DNA of 64,000 nt from Phycisphaeraceae bacterium (GCA_028284155.1 JANQSF010000034.1:1-64000), one strand, 5' to 3'. Positions 21,206-31,503 are shown, counted from the stretch's first letter. Notes: generated by a model from the letters alone, not told the origin. Numbers and translations: made by a program.

Positions 21206-21289
21206 ACGTCAGTGAACACATCGGGCGTTTGATGGCGCGGCGAGTCTCCGCGGCGACGATATCGGACGGCAACGGAAGGAAGCACGCCC

Positions 21290-22534
21290 ATGCACCGCCG
21301 ACACGTCAAGGCCAAGCTGATCCTGCTGCTTGCGTCCGTCGTGTTTGCGCTGTTGATCGGCGAGGTCGCATTCCGCGTGCTGTGCACCGTCGATGAAGAC
21401 GGCAACACGACGTTCGGCCAAATCCGCGTGTTGCCGCTCAAGCCACCCGTCCACTCGATTCAACGCAAGCTGGATCACATCAACTCGCTGGAGCAACCGA
21501 CCTACCTGGGCTACGACCCGTCGCTGGGGTGGACCATTCGGCCGAACGCCTCAAGGGAGTCGAAGAAGGCTACCTATCACGCCGACCCTGCCGGCATCCG
21601 CACGCTCAACAAGAACGCCACGGTCAGTGTCGCACCTACGCGCACACGGATCGCCCTGTTCGGCGACTCCTACACGCACGGCGACAACGTCGATTACGCG
21701 GACACGTTCGCGCACCAGGTCGAAGCACTGCTCAACGAACGCGGCCTCAACGTGGAGGTCGTCAACTTCGGCGTGCCCGGCTACGGCATCGGGCAGGCCT
21801 ACCTGAGGTGGAAGACACTCGGCGTCAACTACAAGCCGGACATCGTCGTCTACGGCTACTGCGCCGAGAATATGGCCCGCGTCGTGAACGTCATGCGCCC
21901 GCTGTACTTCTACAAGCCCGAAGGCAACGGCGGGATTCTCTACTCGAAACCGCGGTTCACGCTCCACGGCGACCTGTTAAAGGCGGTCAATCAGCCGGCC
22001 GTCCCCCCGGACCAGATCGTTGCGACACTCGAATCGTTTCACGACTCCGACCTTGCCGCGTTCGAATTTCACTACAACCCCGACGACTATGAACGACGCT
22101 GGTACCAGGCGAGCAAGGTCGTTTCGTTCCTTTGCGGCTGGTTCGCCAACGACGACGCCGACATGTGGAAACGGATGGGCCGAGCCAAGCTCCATTGCTA
22201 CGCACTGGATTCAGAAGCGGGACAGGTTTCGTGGAAGATCATCGAGACGTTCCGTGACGAGGCGGAGGCGGCCGGCTCGCGATTCGTCGTACTGCACCTG
22301 CCGTGGGAAGGCGACGTGCGTCGCACGGTGAAGGACATGGCCGTCGAGTATGAGCCTTTCCTGTCGAATCTCGACCGGCAGTTCGACCTGATCCACCCGC
22401 TGGCTGCGCTGACCGAGGAGGGCAAGCAGGACGGTGTGGAAGCGCTTTTCAAAGGGCACTACACACGCCGAGCCAACACGATCATCGCGCAACGTCTCGC
22501 AGACCGCATCGAAGCCCTGCTCAAGTCACCTTGA
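21290..22534 (+). CDS. SGNH/GDSL-type hydrolase, membrane-anchored
   Basis: This 414-residue protein has an N-terminal membrane anchor or uncleaved signal (about 8-32). The catalytic block I is LFGDSYTHGDNV near residue 123 (Ser nucleophile in GDS), and the VPGYG at about 163 likely corresponds to the oxyanion Gly block. A late block with NxxHxTxxxN character (GHYTRRANTIIAQRL, about 390-405) supplies the likely catalytic His. Such enzymes remove or transfer acyl groups on polysaccharides or lipids; here the active site should face the periplasm. A ribosome binding site, GGAAGGAAG, lies just before the ATG. Its substrate cannot be told. Confidence 0.75.
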   Translation: MHRRHVKAKLILLLASVVFALLIGEVAFRVLCTVDEDGNTTFGQIRVLPLKPPVHSIQRKLDHINSLEQPTYLGYDPSLGWTIRPNASRESKKATYHADPAGIRTLNKNATVSVAPTRTRIALFGDSYTHGDNVDYADTFAHQVEALLNERGLNVEVVNFGVPGYGIGQAYLRWKTLGVNYKPDIVVYGYCAENMARVVNVMRPLYFYKPEGNGGILYSKPRFTLHGDLLKAVNQPAVPPDQIVATLESFHDSDLAAFEFHYNPDDYERRWYQASKVVSFLCGWFANDDADMWKRMGRAKLHCYALDSEAGQVSWKIIETFRDEAEAAGSRFVVLHLPWEGDVRRTVKDMAVEYEPFLSNLDRQFDLIHPLAALTEEGKQDGVEALFKGHYTRRANTIIAQRLADRIEALLKSP

Positions 22535-22654
22535 AGCCAACCTCCCGGAACCTAAAACCGACTCAGCCGAACGCTAGCGGCCACGGGCCATTGCGCTTAT
22601 CCTGCGCTGTTCCGTGTCACGACTCGTCCAGCTATAGGATCAGGACAACGCACC

Positions 22655-23509
22655 ATGCCCGCCCCCGACTTTCTTCCTGCCCTGACCGGATCGTTCGCGC
22701 AGCCCGCGGCGGAGAATCCGACCGTTGACATGATCGAGGCGGCATACCAACACCACGGCCTGCACTTTCGGTACATCAACTGCGAGGTCAGTTCCGCATC
22801 GCTGGCCGATGCGGTGCGCGGGGCGCGGGCGATGGGCTGGGCCGGCTTCAACTGCTCGCTGCCGCACAAGGTCGCGGTGATCGACCTGCTCGACGGGCTG
22901 GGTGAGTCGGCCGCGATCATGGGCGCGGTGAACTGCGCCGTACGACGTGACGGCCAATACATCGGCGAGAACACCGACGGCAAAGGGTTTCTCGAGTCGC
23001 TCAAGTCGGTGGTCGACCCGGCCGGCAAGTCGATTGTGATGTTCGGAGCGGGCGGGGCGGCTCGGGCGATCGGCGTCGAAACGGCGTTGGCCGGTGCGCG
23101 GGCGATCACCGTCGTCAACCGATCGGCCGAACGCGGGCAAGCCTTGGTTGACTTGCTCAATGACATGACCGATGCGCAGGCGTCGTTCGTGCAATGGGAA
23201 GGCGACTACGACGTGTCGACCGGTTCGGATGTTGTGGTCAACGCGACGTCGATCGGTTTGTTTCCCGATGTCGACGCGCGCATACCGGTCAATCTCGACA
23301 CGCTTACGCCCGGCATGGTCGTGGCCGACGTGATCCCCAACCCGCCGCGGACACGACTCATCCGCGACGCCGAGCGGCGCGGCTGCACCGTGCTGGACGG
23401 CCTGGGGATGCTGGTCAACCAGGGCGTGATCAGCATCAAGTACTGGACGGGCGCCGATGTCGAGCCGAGTGCGATGCGCGACAAGCTTGAATCGATATTC
23501 GGCGGTTGA
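22655..23509 (+). CDS. aroE: shikimate dehydrogenase
   Basis: AroE reduces 3-dehydroshikimate to shikimate with NADPH in the chorismate pathway. The 284-residue protein has the substrate site SLPHK (catalytic Lys, about residue 70) and the ENTDGKGF motif (catalytic Asp near 108). The Rossmann cofactor motif GAGGAARAIG is near residue 131, followed by VNRSAERG, and the C-terminal signature contains DGLGMLVNQG. aroC, the last enzyme of the same pathway, is also in the window, 25 kb away. No overlap with neighbours suggests its own promoter. Confidence 0.92.
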   Translation: MPAPDFLPALTGSFAQPAAENPTVDMIEAAYQHHGLHFRYINCEVSSASLADAVRGARAMGWAGFNCSLPHKVAVIDLLDGLGESAAIMGAVNCAVRRDGQYIGENTDGKGFLESLKSVVDPAGKSIVMFGAGGAARAIGVETALAGARAITVVNRSAERGQALVDLLNDMTDAQASFVQWEGDYDVSTGSDVVVNATSIGLFPDVDARIPVNLDTLTPGMVVADVIPNPPRTRLIRDAERRGCTVLDGLGMLVNQGVISIKYWTGADVEPSAMRDKLESIFGG

Positions 23510-23590
23510 AGAATCCGCTCCGCGGCGATTCAAGACGGTTTGGTCGCGCATGTTCGACGCCAAATCCCTCGCATGACTTGGAGACAGATT

Positions 23591-24421
23591 ATGTACCGAC
23601 GTCACCTGCTCGTGCTTGCCCTGTTCCTCGCGGCCGGCTGCCCAACGCTGCGCGCAACCGAACCCGATAAGCCCAAGCCCGTTCGGCTGCGCGTGTTGAC
23701 GTACAACATCCATCACGGCGAGGGCAACGACCGTAAGTTCGACCTCGAACGCATTGCGAAGGTCATCCTTTCGGTCAAGCCCGATCTCGTGGCGGTGCAG
23801 GAGGTCGACCGCAAGACGAAGCGTGCGTCGGGTGTGGACCAGGCCGCCGAGCTGGGCCGACTGACGAAGATGCACAGTGTGTTCGGCAAGGCGATGGATT
23901 ACAGCGGCGGGCAGTACGGCGAGGCCGTGCTGTCGCGCTGGCCGATCATCAGCAAGCGCAACGTCGCGCTCAGCGCCCCGCAAGGCCACGAGCCGCGCGC
24001 GGCGTTGAGCGTGCGCGTCCGTGTCGGCGACAAGGGTCCGACTCTCATCTTCGTCGGCACGCACCTGGACCATCAGAAGTCGTCGGTGCGCATGACGCAG
24101 GTGCGGGAACTGGTCGACGCTTTCGTTCCCAGCAAAGCCGAGAGCACCAATCCTAAAGACGCCGGCGTCATCCTCGCCGGCGACCTGAACGCGACGCCCG
24201 ATTCGCCCGAACTCAAGACACTGCGTAAACACTGGCGCAACCCGACGGCGGACAAGCCGCTGCCGACCGTGCCCGTGACCAACCCGCGCCGGCAGATCGA
24301 CTTTGTCCTCTATCGGCCGTTAGCGAATACGCGATGGCGCGTCGTCGAGGCCCGCACGATCGACGAACAGGTCGCGTCCGACCATCTTCCGCTGCTGGTC
24401 GTGCTTGAGTTGACGCCTTAG
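23591..24421 (+). CDS. endonuclease/exonuclease/phosphatase-fold lipoprotein
   Basis: This 276-residue protein starts at the ATG at 23591, where a lipoprotein signal with lipobox LAAGC begins. The catalytic fold shows RLRVLTYNIHHGEG (metal-binding Asn), LVAVQEVDR (catalytic Glu), GTHLDHQ (His), LAGDLNATPDS (Asp/Asn) and the final SDHLPLLVVLEL (Asp-His). All six metal/catalytic elements of the EEP superfamily are present, so it should be active. EEP enzymes cut phosphodiesters in nucleic acids or lipids; an exported lipoprotein form could be a nuclease or a phospholipase-like enzyme at the cell surface. It is followed 110 bases later by a sulfatase in the same direction. Confidence 0.85.
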   Translation: MYRRHLLVLALFLAAGCPTLRATEPDKPKPVRLRVLTYNIHHGEGNDRKFDLERIAKVILSVKPDLVAVQEVDRKTKRASGVDQAAELGRLTKMHSVFGKAMDYSGGQYGEAVLSRWPIISKRNVALSAPQGHEPRAALSVRVRVGDKGPTLIFVGTHLDHQKSSVRMTQVRELVDAFVPSKAESTNPKDAGVILAGDLNATPDSPELKTLRKHWRNPTADKPLPTVPVTNPRRQIDFVLYRPLANTRWRVVEARTIDEQVASDHLPLLVVLELTP

Positions 24422-24531
24422 AACACCCCCCTGCGTCTCTGCGATTAATCCGCTGTCCACCCGTCTGATATCCTTGTGCGATGCGCCGCACGACCCGGCC
24501 ATGCAATGCGACCCGCGACAGGAATCAGGAC

Positions 24532-26370
24532 ATGACTCGACGACACTTCGCCCTGTTACTCTTGTTGACACTCATCAGCAGAGCCGGCGCGGCCGATCGG
24601 CCGAACGTCGTCTTCATCCTCTCCGAGGACAACTCGAAGCACTACCTCAAGCTGTTTGACCCCGCCGGTGCACCGACACCCAACATCGACAAACTCGCGG
24701 CGCACGGGCTGATCTTCGAGCACGCGTTCTCCAACGCCCCGGTTTGTTCGGTCGCGCGGACAACGTTGGCGACGTCGGTCTACGCGCCGCGCATCGGCAC
24801 ACAGTTCCACCGCAAGCTCTCTGCTGTCACCCTGCCCAAAGATTGGCGGCTGTTCCACGAGTACCTGCGCGACGCGGGCTACTACGTCACCAACAACTCG
24901 AAGACCGACTACAACGTGACGGTCTCACCCGGCAAGTCATGGAACGCTTCGTCGCGCAAGGCTTCGTGGCGAAACCGACCGACGAAAGACACGCCGTTTT
25001 TCCACATGGAAAGCCACGGCGTGTCGCACGAGTCGTCGCTGCACTTCAATCAGAAAACCTACACGGGCACGAAGACGACGACCGACCCGAAGTCCGTCAA
25101 GGTTTGGCCTTACTTCCCGCAGACCGACCTGTTCCGCTACACGACCGCGCGGTACCACGACCGGATCCAGTCGGCGGACACAATCGTGGGCACCACCGTC
25201 GCCAAACTCAAAGCCGACGGTCTGCTGGACGACACGTTCATCTTCTACTTCGGCGACCACGGCGGCGTGCTGCCGGGGTCGAAGGGTTACGCGTGGGAGC
25301 GCGGGCTGCACGTGCCGCTGGTCGTTTACGTGCCAAAAAACTACCGGTCGCTGCTCGACCCGGCGATGCAGGCCGGCACGCGCGTCAAGGGGTTTGTCGA
25401 GTTTGTCGACTTCGGCCCGACCGTGCTGAACCTCGCGGGCGTCGATGTGCCGAACCACATGGACGGCACCCCATTCCTCGGCAAGGGCGTCACGCTTGAC
25501 GAACTGAACCGGCGCGACGAGGCGTTCGGTTACGCCGACCGTTTCGACGAGAAGTACGAGATGGTCCGCACGCTGCGCAAAGGCAAGTGGAAGTACCTCC
25601 GCTTCTTTCAGGGCTACTATCCTGACGGCTTGCAGAATAACTACCGCTACCGCATGCTCGCGTACACACAGTGGCGCGACCTGTTCAAGGCGGGCAAGCT
25701 GAACGACGCGCAACGGCAGTTCTTTGTGCCCAAGCCGGCCGAGGGTTTGTACGACATCGAGGCCGACCCGCACGAGCTGAACAACCTGGCGAACGACCCG
25801 AAGCACGCGGCGGTGCTGAACGACCTGCGCGACCGGCTTGGCAAACGCATGGTCGCGATGCCCGACCTGAGCTTGTACCCCGAAACGGTGATCGCTGAGC
25901 AGGCCGTCAAGGACCCGCTGGCATTTGTCGACAAGCGTCGCGACGAGATAGCCAAGCTCTATGCGATCACGGAACTGGCGACGCAACCGTTCGACAAGGC
26001 CAAGCCGGCGCTGCAACGCGCGCTCAAGTCAAACAACAAGTGGGAGCGGTATTGGGCGGTCACCGTCTGCGCGACGTTTGGGCGCGAGGCCGAACCGCTG
26101 GCCCCCGACGTCCGCGCGCTGATCAATGACAACGAGTTGCTCGTGCGCATCCGCGTCGCCGAGTTCCTCGGCCGAATCCACCAGGCCAGCCCGGTGCAGA
26201 TCCTGCTCGGCGTGTTGAAGGAGTCGGACTCGCACGTGACGACGCTGATCGCCATGAACGCCCTGGTCTATCTGCGCGACGGGCTGGGCTACACGGTGAG
26301 TTTCAAGAAGCAGGACGTGAAAGCGACCGGTGGGCAGGTGAGTCGGCGGATTGAGTATCTGGTGAAGTAG
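24532..26370 (+). CDS. exported sulfatase with helical (HEAT-like) C-terminal tail
   Basis: This 612-residue protein starts at the ATG at 24532 with a signal peptide (RRHFALLLLLTLISRAGA, then ADRPN). It has the sulfatase core: NVVFILSEDN with metal Asp, the modification site APVCSVARTTLATS near residue 80, FYFGDHGG and the alpha/beta alkaline-phosphatase-like fold to about residue 430. The active-site motif is C-S-V-A-R, not the usual C-x-(P/A)-x-R. The last ~130 residues (LQRALKSNNKWERYWAVTVCATFGREA...) look like HEAT repeats. Sulfatases remove sulfate esters from polysaccharides; many planctomycetes have dozens. Export is by Sec. Confidence 0.85.
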   Translation: MTRRHFALLLLLTLISRAGAADRPNVVFILSEDNSKHYLKLFDPAGAPTPNIDKLAAHGLIFEHAFSNAPVCSVARTTLATSVYAPRIGTQFHRKLSAVTLPKDWRLFHEYLRDAGYYVTNNSKTDYNVTVSPGKSWNASSRKASWRNRPTKDTPFFHMESHGVSHESSLHFNQKTYTGTKTTTDPKSVKVWPYFPQTDLFRYTTARYHDRIQSADTIVGTTVAKLKADGLLDDTFIFYFGDHGGVLPGSKGYAWERGLHVPLVVYVPKNYRSLLDPAMQAGTRVKGFVEFVDFGPTVLNLAGVDVPNHMDGTPFLGKGVTLDELNRRDEAFGYADRFDEKYEMVRTLRKGKWKYLRFFQGYYPDGLQNNYRYRMLAYTQWRDLFKAGKLNDAQRQFFVPKPAEGLYDIEADPHELNNLANDPKHAAVLNDLRDRLGKRMVAMPDLSLYPETVIAEQAVKDPLAFVDKRRDEIAKLYAITELATQPFDKAKPALQRALKSNNKWERYWAVTVCATFGREAEPLAPDVRALINDNELLVRIRVAEFLGRIHQASPVQILLGVLKESDSHVTTLIAMNALVYLRDGLGYTVSFKKQDVKATGGQVSRRIEYLVK

Positions 26371-26850
26371 CGTCTTTGTCAGCAGGTCAAGTCGATTGAC
26401 CTCACTCTTGCCCACATTGCAATCGTACGTGGATGGCGGTGTCCTGCCGGACGGGCCTCCTCAAGCGCCGGAGCGGCTTAGCGCTTCGCTTCAACGGAAC
26501 GGCTGCGCCGTGAAGACCACATGAGTTGGGGGACGCTCGCCGCCGCTTCCCCCAAACCCCCTTCGGCTCCCCCGCGGAAGTCGGGGTACTGATACGTGCG
26601 GATTGCGCACCGCACCTTCCCGGGGCGGCCGGGAGATCGGGGCTGACCGTGGAGTGCCCCGATCGCCCGCGCATGATTGGCGTGCGGCGCGAGACGGGTC
26701 ATCGCGGGCGAAACACGGTTGTCAACCGGCGACGAGTCCGAGCCACTCTGGCGATTGAAGTGGCCCGCACGGCCAGTGCATCGCCTTCATAATCGGCCGG
26801 CGGGATAGACGGATGAGAAAGTGCAATGGTCTTGACGGACAGACCGCTTC
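26371..26850. other. gene-free region between convergent genes
   Basis: The 480 bases between the sulfatase and the leftward propeller gene contain no credible coding frame. A GAGCGGCTTAGCGCTTC segment (about 26471-26487) resembles the GCTAAGCCGC repeat seen elsewhere in the window. Several short C-rich and G-rich tracts could form hairpins, but none has a T tract. Confidence 0.4.
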
Positions 26851-28290
26851 TCAATCATCAACACCGAAGCAATACAACGTCGTCTCCGTCCGCACGTACA
26901 GCCGCCCGTCGCTGATCGCCGGCGTCGGGTAGATCGGCTCGTCGAAGTCGGCCTCGGACACGACTTCCCACTGCGACTTGGCGCTGATGACCAGCAGCTT
27001 GCCGCGGTCGTCCGCCACATAGACCTTGCCGTCGCCCATGACGGGTGAACTGAAGAACTTGCCCTTCGCTGAGATGCGGTCGGTCTTGACGACTTCGCCC
27101 GTCGCGGCATTGACGGTCGTGAACACGCCGCCGTCCTTGACCATGTACAGGTGCCCGTCGTGGTGGATCGGCGTGGCTGTGCGCGGGGTCGAGCGGGTCA
27201 GGCTCCACGCGATGCTCCGCGGCGTGCGGTTCAGGCTCTCGCCCTTAACGTCAAGCGCAATCAGGCCGTTGCGACACGTGCCCATGAGTTTCTGGATGGC
27301 CTTGTATTCCGGTTCGCCGAGTCGGCCGTCCTTGTTTTCGTCATAGGTCGGGAACAGCGCAGCGAATAGGCCGCTGGGCAACTCGTCGGCCGACAGGGCG
27401 CCGTCCTTGTCCGCGTCGCGTTGCGCGACGAGTTCGCTGAATGAAGGTTGATAAGATCGCTTCGGTCCCGGGTTGGCGCTGGCGACGAACAGCCGCCCAC
27501 CGGCCGTCACCGCCATCGGGTTCGCCACGGCCGACGTTCCCTGCACATACCACAACAACTTGCCGGTGCGCAGGTCGTAGCTGGTGACCAGGCCCGAGCC
27601 GACCAGGACGACCTGCTCCCGTCCGCTCGCGTCCTTGTGAACGACCGGCGTGCCGTAACTGCGGTTGAACAAGCTGCGCTCGGTTCGCCAAACGGTCTTG
27701 CCCGTCACGACGTCAAAAACTTCGACAAACGAGCCGACCTCGTGGTCCTGCACGATGACGACTTTGCCGTCGTGGATGATCGGCGACGACGTTGCCCCGC
27801 GTCGGTTTTCGAACGGCCCCATCGGCCGATACCAACGACGCTCGCCGTCGACGGTGTAACAGAGCAAACCACTGGAGCCGAAGAAGCTGACGACGTGTTC
27901 GCCGTCGGTTGTGACTGTGGCGGTGGCGAGTCGGCCGCGCGGCTTCTTGTCGGTCGTCTCCAGCTTGCGGATCGGCGCCTCGCGTTCCCAAAGCAGCGAG
28001 CCATCCTTCGCACTCAGCGCGAACGTCACCAGCGTCTTGCCTTCCTTGACGCCTGTCAGAAAAACGCGTTCACCCGCGACCACGGGTGACGACACGCCCG
28101 GCGACACCGCGACTTTCCACCGCACCGCCTTGTTCGGCCCGACGTCGGTCGGCAGCGGCTGCGTCCCGGGGGAAACGCCCGCGCCGGCCGGCCCGCGGAA
28201 CTGCGGCCAGGCCTCGCCCCCCGCCGGCCGAGCCACAGCCAAACTCACAAAGGCCATGCACGCAACAACGTTCACCATCTGTCGTTTCAT
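26851..28290 (-). CDS. secreted PQQ-like beta-propeller protein with EF-hands
   Basis: This 479-residue protein begins at the ATG at 28290 (a GTG 18 bases upstream is the alternative) with a signal peptide (MKRQMVNVVACMAFVSLAVA). The body is a PQQ-type beta-propeller: WPQFRGP near the start and repeats such as SAKDGSLLWEREA, DVVTGKTVWRTE, DLRTGKLLWYVQ and NAATGEVVKTD. Two EF-hand calcium loops, DADKDGALSADEL and DENKDGRLGEPEY (about residues 285-330), interrupt the propeller. Such proteins lack obvious quinone-dehydrogenase catalytic residues and most have unknown roles. A second propeller gene of similar build lies at 37.4 kb. Confidence 0.85.
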   Translation of the reverse strand: MKRQMVNVVACMAFVSLAVARPAGGEAWPQFRGPAGAGVSPGTQPLPTDVGPNKAVRWKVAVSPGVSSPVVAGERVFLTGVKEGKTLVTFALSAKDGSLLWEREAPIRKLETTDKKPRGRLATATVTTDGEHVVSFFGSSGLLCYTVDGERRWYRPMGPFENRRGATSSPIIHDGKVVIVQDHEVGSFVEVFDVVTGKTVWRTERSLFNRSYGTPVVHKDASGREQVVLVGSGLVTSYDLRTGKLLWYVQGTSAVANPMAVTAGGRLFVASANPGPKRSYQPSFSELVAQRDADKDGALSADELPSGLFAALFPTYDENKDGRLGEPEYKAIQKLMGTCRNGLIALDVKGESLNRTPRSIAWSLTRSTPRTATPIHHDGHLYMVKDGGVFTTVNAATGEVVKTDRISAKGKFFSSPVMGDGKVYVADDRGKLLVISAKSQWEVVSEADFDEPIYPTPAISDGRLYVRTETTLYCFGVDD

Positions 28291-28382
28291 TGGATTCACC
28301 TGCCCCACCTTGTCACGATCTGCGACGCCGTTACATCACGTTGTGGTCGCGGTCGAACCACACCCCACGTCCCGGTTGCATC

Positions 28383-28391
28383 ATGTTAGAA
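28383..28391 (+). promoter_or_regulatory. extended -10 promoter of the pseudopilin gene
   Basis: TG-T-TAGAAT, with no good -35 element at the expected spacing. The predicted start near 28398 leaves about 40 bases before the ATG at 28441. Confidence 0.35.
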
Positions 28392-28440
28392 TACCCACGC
28401 GATTCCGCCCGGCGTCCCGTTCCGCCCCGTCGCGACGCAC

Positions 28441-29295
28441 ATGACCGGCCACGTTGCAAGATACCGCGTCAGGCCTACTGACCGACCCGCCTTCACGGTG
28501 ATCGAGTTGATCGTCGTGATGTCGATCATCATCCTGTTGATCGCCATGCTGCTGCCCGCCCTGCGCAACGCCCGCGAGGTCGCCCGCGAGGCGATCTGCG
28601 CCAGCAACATGAAACAGGTCGTCAACGCCAACCTCAGCTACGCCAACGACAACGACGGCTCGATCCCAGCCAACCGTTACATGCCCTGGCCGGGCCAGAA
28701 CTACCACGTCACCTGGCGGTGGATGGTCTGGAAGCACGGCTACATCGACAAGAGCGACGCGTGGAACTGCCCGTCGCCGCAATCGACCGAGCCGCGGGCT
28801 GAGGACTACGGCATCCACGGCAGTATCGACTGCGTCGACGACCCGGCCAACCCGTCCGGCCCGCCCGGCGACCTGCCGACCAACTACGCGTTCAACGGTC
28901 GCATGTTCTGGCGGTACGGCCCCAACGGCAGCCCGGACAACCCGAACGAGGTCATGACGCGCAAGAAGGAGGCGAAGGTCAGCCAGATCAAGTCGCCGTC
29001 CAACACTTTCATGATCTTAGAGACGACGCGCGGCTACCCCGACCTGGGCGAGTGGACGGTCAGTTGGATCGATGCCGACGGCATCACCGGCCCGAACGGC
29101 TACTGGCACCGGTTGGGCGCGAACTGGGCGATCTGCGACGGTCATGTCGAATGGAAACGCCTGCTCGACACCGGCGTCGAGAATTGCATGTGGCACGACC
29201 CCGGACCGGCCGACGCGGTTGACTTGCCCGCAGGGCACGGCCACACCGACTGGATCAACATCGCCGCACCGATTTATCGGGTGGGGTATCCGTAA
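28441..29295 (+). CDS. type IV pilin-like (type II secretion pseudopilin-type) protein
   Basis: This 284-residue protein has the prepilin signature AFTVIELIVVMSIIILLIAMLLPAL near residues 17-42 (cleavage before F, Glu at +5). It has a globular domain with CPS... and disulphide-like Cys pairs, and ends with the H-X9-DG pattern, HRLGANWAICDGHVEW. It belongs to the DUF1559-like, planctomycete-expanded family of pseudopilin-like proteins. These are processed by a prepilin peptidase and probably assemble with type II secretion or pilus machinery. Members occur in many copies per planctomycete genome. It is divergent from the propeller gene at 26.9 kb and has an extended -10 promoter of its own. 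Confidence 0.85.
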   Translation: MTGHVARYRVRPTDRPAFTVIELIVVMSIIILLIAMLLPALRNAREVAREAICASNMKQVVNANLSYANDNDGSIPANRYMPWPGQNYHVTWRWMVWKHGYIDKSDAWNCPSPQSTEPRAEDYGIHGSIDCVDDPANPSGPPGDLPTNYAFNGRMFWRYGPNGSPDNPNEVMTRKKEAKVSQIKSPSNTFMILETTRGYPDLGEWTVSWIDADGITGPNGYWHRLGANWAICDGHVEWKRLLDTGVENCMWHDPGPADAVDLPAGHGHTDWINIAAPIYRVGYP

Positions 29296-29328
29296 GTAGC
29301 AGGGTATGTGTGCGTGGCGAAAAGCGCA

Positions 29329-31431
29329 TCAACCGCGCGGCTTGCCCTTGCGCTTCTTGCGCGGGCGAGTGCCGGGTGTGCCCGGGGCGTCTGGCGCGTC
29401 TTCAATTGCCGCGTCGGCTGCGCTCACCTTGCCCATCTTCGGCGTCGCCCGTATCTGCTTGACCTTGTCGCGCAGCTTCGCCGCCTTCTCGAACTCCAAC
29501 GACTCGGCCGCTTCGAGCATCTGTTTTTCGAGTTGCGCGATCAGCTCCTCGCGGTCGAACTGCTCGTCGTCCTCCGCACCGGCCGCCTCGCGCGTCGTCT
29601 TGTACGCACGCAGCTCGATCTCAATCCCGCGTCGGATCTCTTTCTTGATCGTCTCCGGCTCGATACCGTGCTCGGCGTTGTAAGCGAGCTGTCTTTCGCG
29701 CCGCCGTTTGGTCTCCTCGATCGCGTCGGCCATCGCGGGCGTGACCTCGTCGGCGTAGAGGTAGACCAGCGCGTTGACGTTGCGGGCCGCGCGCCCGATC
29801 TGTTGGATCATGCTCGTCGCGCTGCGGAGGAAGCCGGTCTTGTCCGCGTCCATGATCGCCACCAGCGACACCTCCGGCAGGTCAAGCCCCTCGCGCAGCA
29901 GGTTGACGCCGACGAGCACGTCGAACTTGCCCTCGCGCAGCTCGCGCAGGATCGTCACGCGGTCGAGCGTGTCGATCTCGCTGTGCAGGTACCGGCAGTT
30001 CAGCCCCGTCTCCTGCATGTACTTCGACAGGTCTTCAGCTAGCCGTTTTGTCAGCGTCGTGACGAGCGTGCGTTCGCCGCGTTCCGCCCGTTCCTTGGCC
30101 GCGGCGATCAGGTGCGGCACCTGGCCCGACGCGGGCATGACCTCGATCACCGGGTCGACCAGGCCCGTCGGCCGAATGATCTGCTCGACAACCGCGCCCT
30201 CGCATTTTTCCAACTCGTACTTGCTCGGCGTGGCCGACACGAAAACGACCTGCCCCCACGCCTGCTCGACCTCCTCGAATTGCAGCGGCCGATTGTCCAG
30301 GGCGCTGGGCAACCGGAAGCCGTGATCGACCAGCACCTTCTTGCGGTGCTGGTCACCGTGGTACATCGCGTGCAACTGCGGCAGCGTGACGTGGCTTTCG
30401 TCGATCATGAGCAGCCAGTCGTCGTGGCCGGCCGCCTTGAAATAGTCTAACAAGGTGTATGGTGGGCTGCCGGGGGCTCGGCCGTCCAGGTGACGTGAGT
30501 AGTTCTCGATGCCCGAGCAGTAGCCGACCTCCTCGATCATCTCCAGGTCGTACTTCGTGCGCGCCTCCAGCCGCTGCGCTTCGAGCAGTTTGCCGTCGTG
30601 ACGCAAGGCCATGAGTTGCTTTTCCAGTTCCTCACGGATCGACCCGACCGCGTCCTGCTTCGCATCGGGCGACATGACGTAGTGCACAGCCGGGTAAACA
30701 AAGACCTGCTGATGGTTGGCGACGACCTCGCCGGTGATGGGGTCGACCGTTTGCAACGCGTCGATCTCGTCGCCGAACAGCTCGACGCGGTAGGCGATCT
30801 CCGTGTCGGCCGGGTGGATGCTGACCACGTCGCCGCGCACGCGGTACGTGCCGCGCTTGAAATCGAAGTCGTTCCGCGCGTACTGCAGGTCAGACAAGGC
30901 CGACAGCAGGTCACGCCGATCGATCACCTGCCCCTTCGACAGGCTCAGCACCGACTCCGCGTAGACCGACGGCGAGCCGAGGCCGAAGATGCACGACACG
31001 CTGGCGACGATCACCACATCCCGCCGACTCATGATCGAACTGGTCGCCGCGAGGCGCAGCCGATCCAGGTCGTCGTTCCGCGACGCGTCCTTCTCGATGT
31101 AGATATCGCGCTGCGGGATGTACGCCTCGGGCTGGTAGTAGTCGTAATACGAGACGAAATAGCAGACCGCGTTGTCCGGCAGCAGTTCTCGAAACTCTTC
31201 GTAGAGCTGCGCCGCCAGCGTCTTGTTGTGGCTGATGATCAACGTCGGCCGCTGCGCCCGCGCAATGACGTTCGCCATCGTGAACGTCTTGCCCGACCCC
31301 GTCACGCCGAGCAACGCCTGGTACGGATCGCCCCGCTGCAGCCCCGACACGAGCGCATCAATCGCCGCCGGCTGATCGCCGCGCGGCTGCATGTCGGAAA
31401 CAATCTGAAAGGTGTCCTGCGTGGCGGGCAT
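29329..31431 (-). CDS. uvrB: UvrABC nucleotide excision repair subunit B
   Basis: UvrB is the damage-verification helicase of nucleotide excision repair. The 700-residue protein has Walker [14 protein letters not shown], the beta-hairpin region [15 protein letters not shown] that inserts into DNA near the lesion, the DEAH-like box DESHVTLPQ, helicase motif [11 protein letters not shown], and the C-terminal UVR motif ([25 protein letters not shown] split) that contacts UvrC and UvrA. A Lys/Arg-rich tail of about 30 residues follows the UVR motif. It ends 33 bases from the pseudopilin stop, on the opposite strand. Confidence 0.96.
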   Translation of the reverse strand: MPATQDTFQIVSDMQPRGDQPAAIDALVSGLQRGDPYQALLGVTGSGKTFTMANVIARAQRPTLIISHNKTLAAQLYEEFRELLPDNAVCYFVSYYDYYQPEAYIPQRDIYIEKDASRNDDLDRLRLAATSSIMSRRDVVIVASVSCIFGLGSPSVYAESVLSLSKGQVIDRRDLLSALSDLQYARNDFDFKRGTYRVRGDVVSIHPADTEIAYRVELFGDEIDALQTVDPITGEVVANHQQVFVYPAVHYVMSPDAKQDAVGSIREELEKQLMALRHDGKLLEAQRLEARTKYDLEMIEEVGYCSGIENYSRHLDGRAPGSPPYTLLDYFKAAGHDDWLLMIDESHVTLPQLHAMYHGDQHRKKVLVDHGFRLPSALDNRPLQFEEVEQAWGQVVFVSATPSKYELEKCEGAVVEQIIRPTGLVDPVIEVMPASGQVPHLIAAAKERAERGERTLVTTLTKRLAEDLSKYMQETGLNCRYLHSEIDTLDRVTILRELREGKFDVLVGVNLLREGLDLPEVSLVAIMDADKTGFLRSATSMIQQIGRAARNVNALVYLYADEVTPAMADAIEETKRRRERQLAYNAEHGIEPETIKKEIRRGIEIELRAYKTTREAAGAEDDEQFDREELIAQLEKQMLEAAESLEFEKAAKLRDKVKQIRATPKMGKVSAADAAIEDAPDAPGTPGTRPRKKRKGKPRG

Positions 31432-31503
31432 GGGGTGATGGTATGCCGGATCAGGCCAATACGATCCTGATTGCCAAATCGCCCCTTACCCCGGAACAAA
31501 CCC

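Noticed and set aside
26371..26850. Missed small gene between the sulfatase and propeller
   Set aside because: Open frames here are short, Arg/Pro-rich and lack ribosome binding sites.
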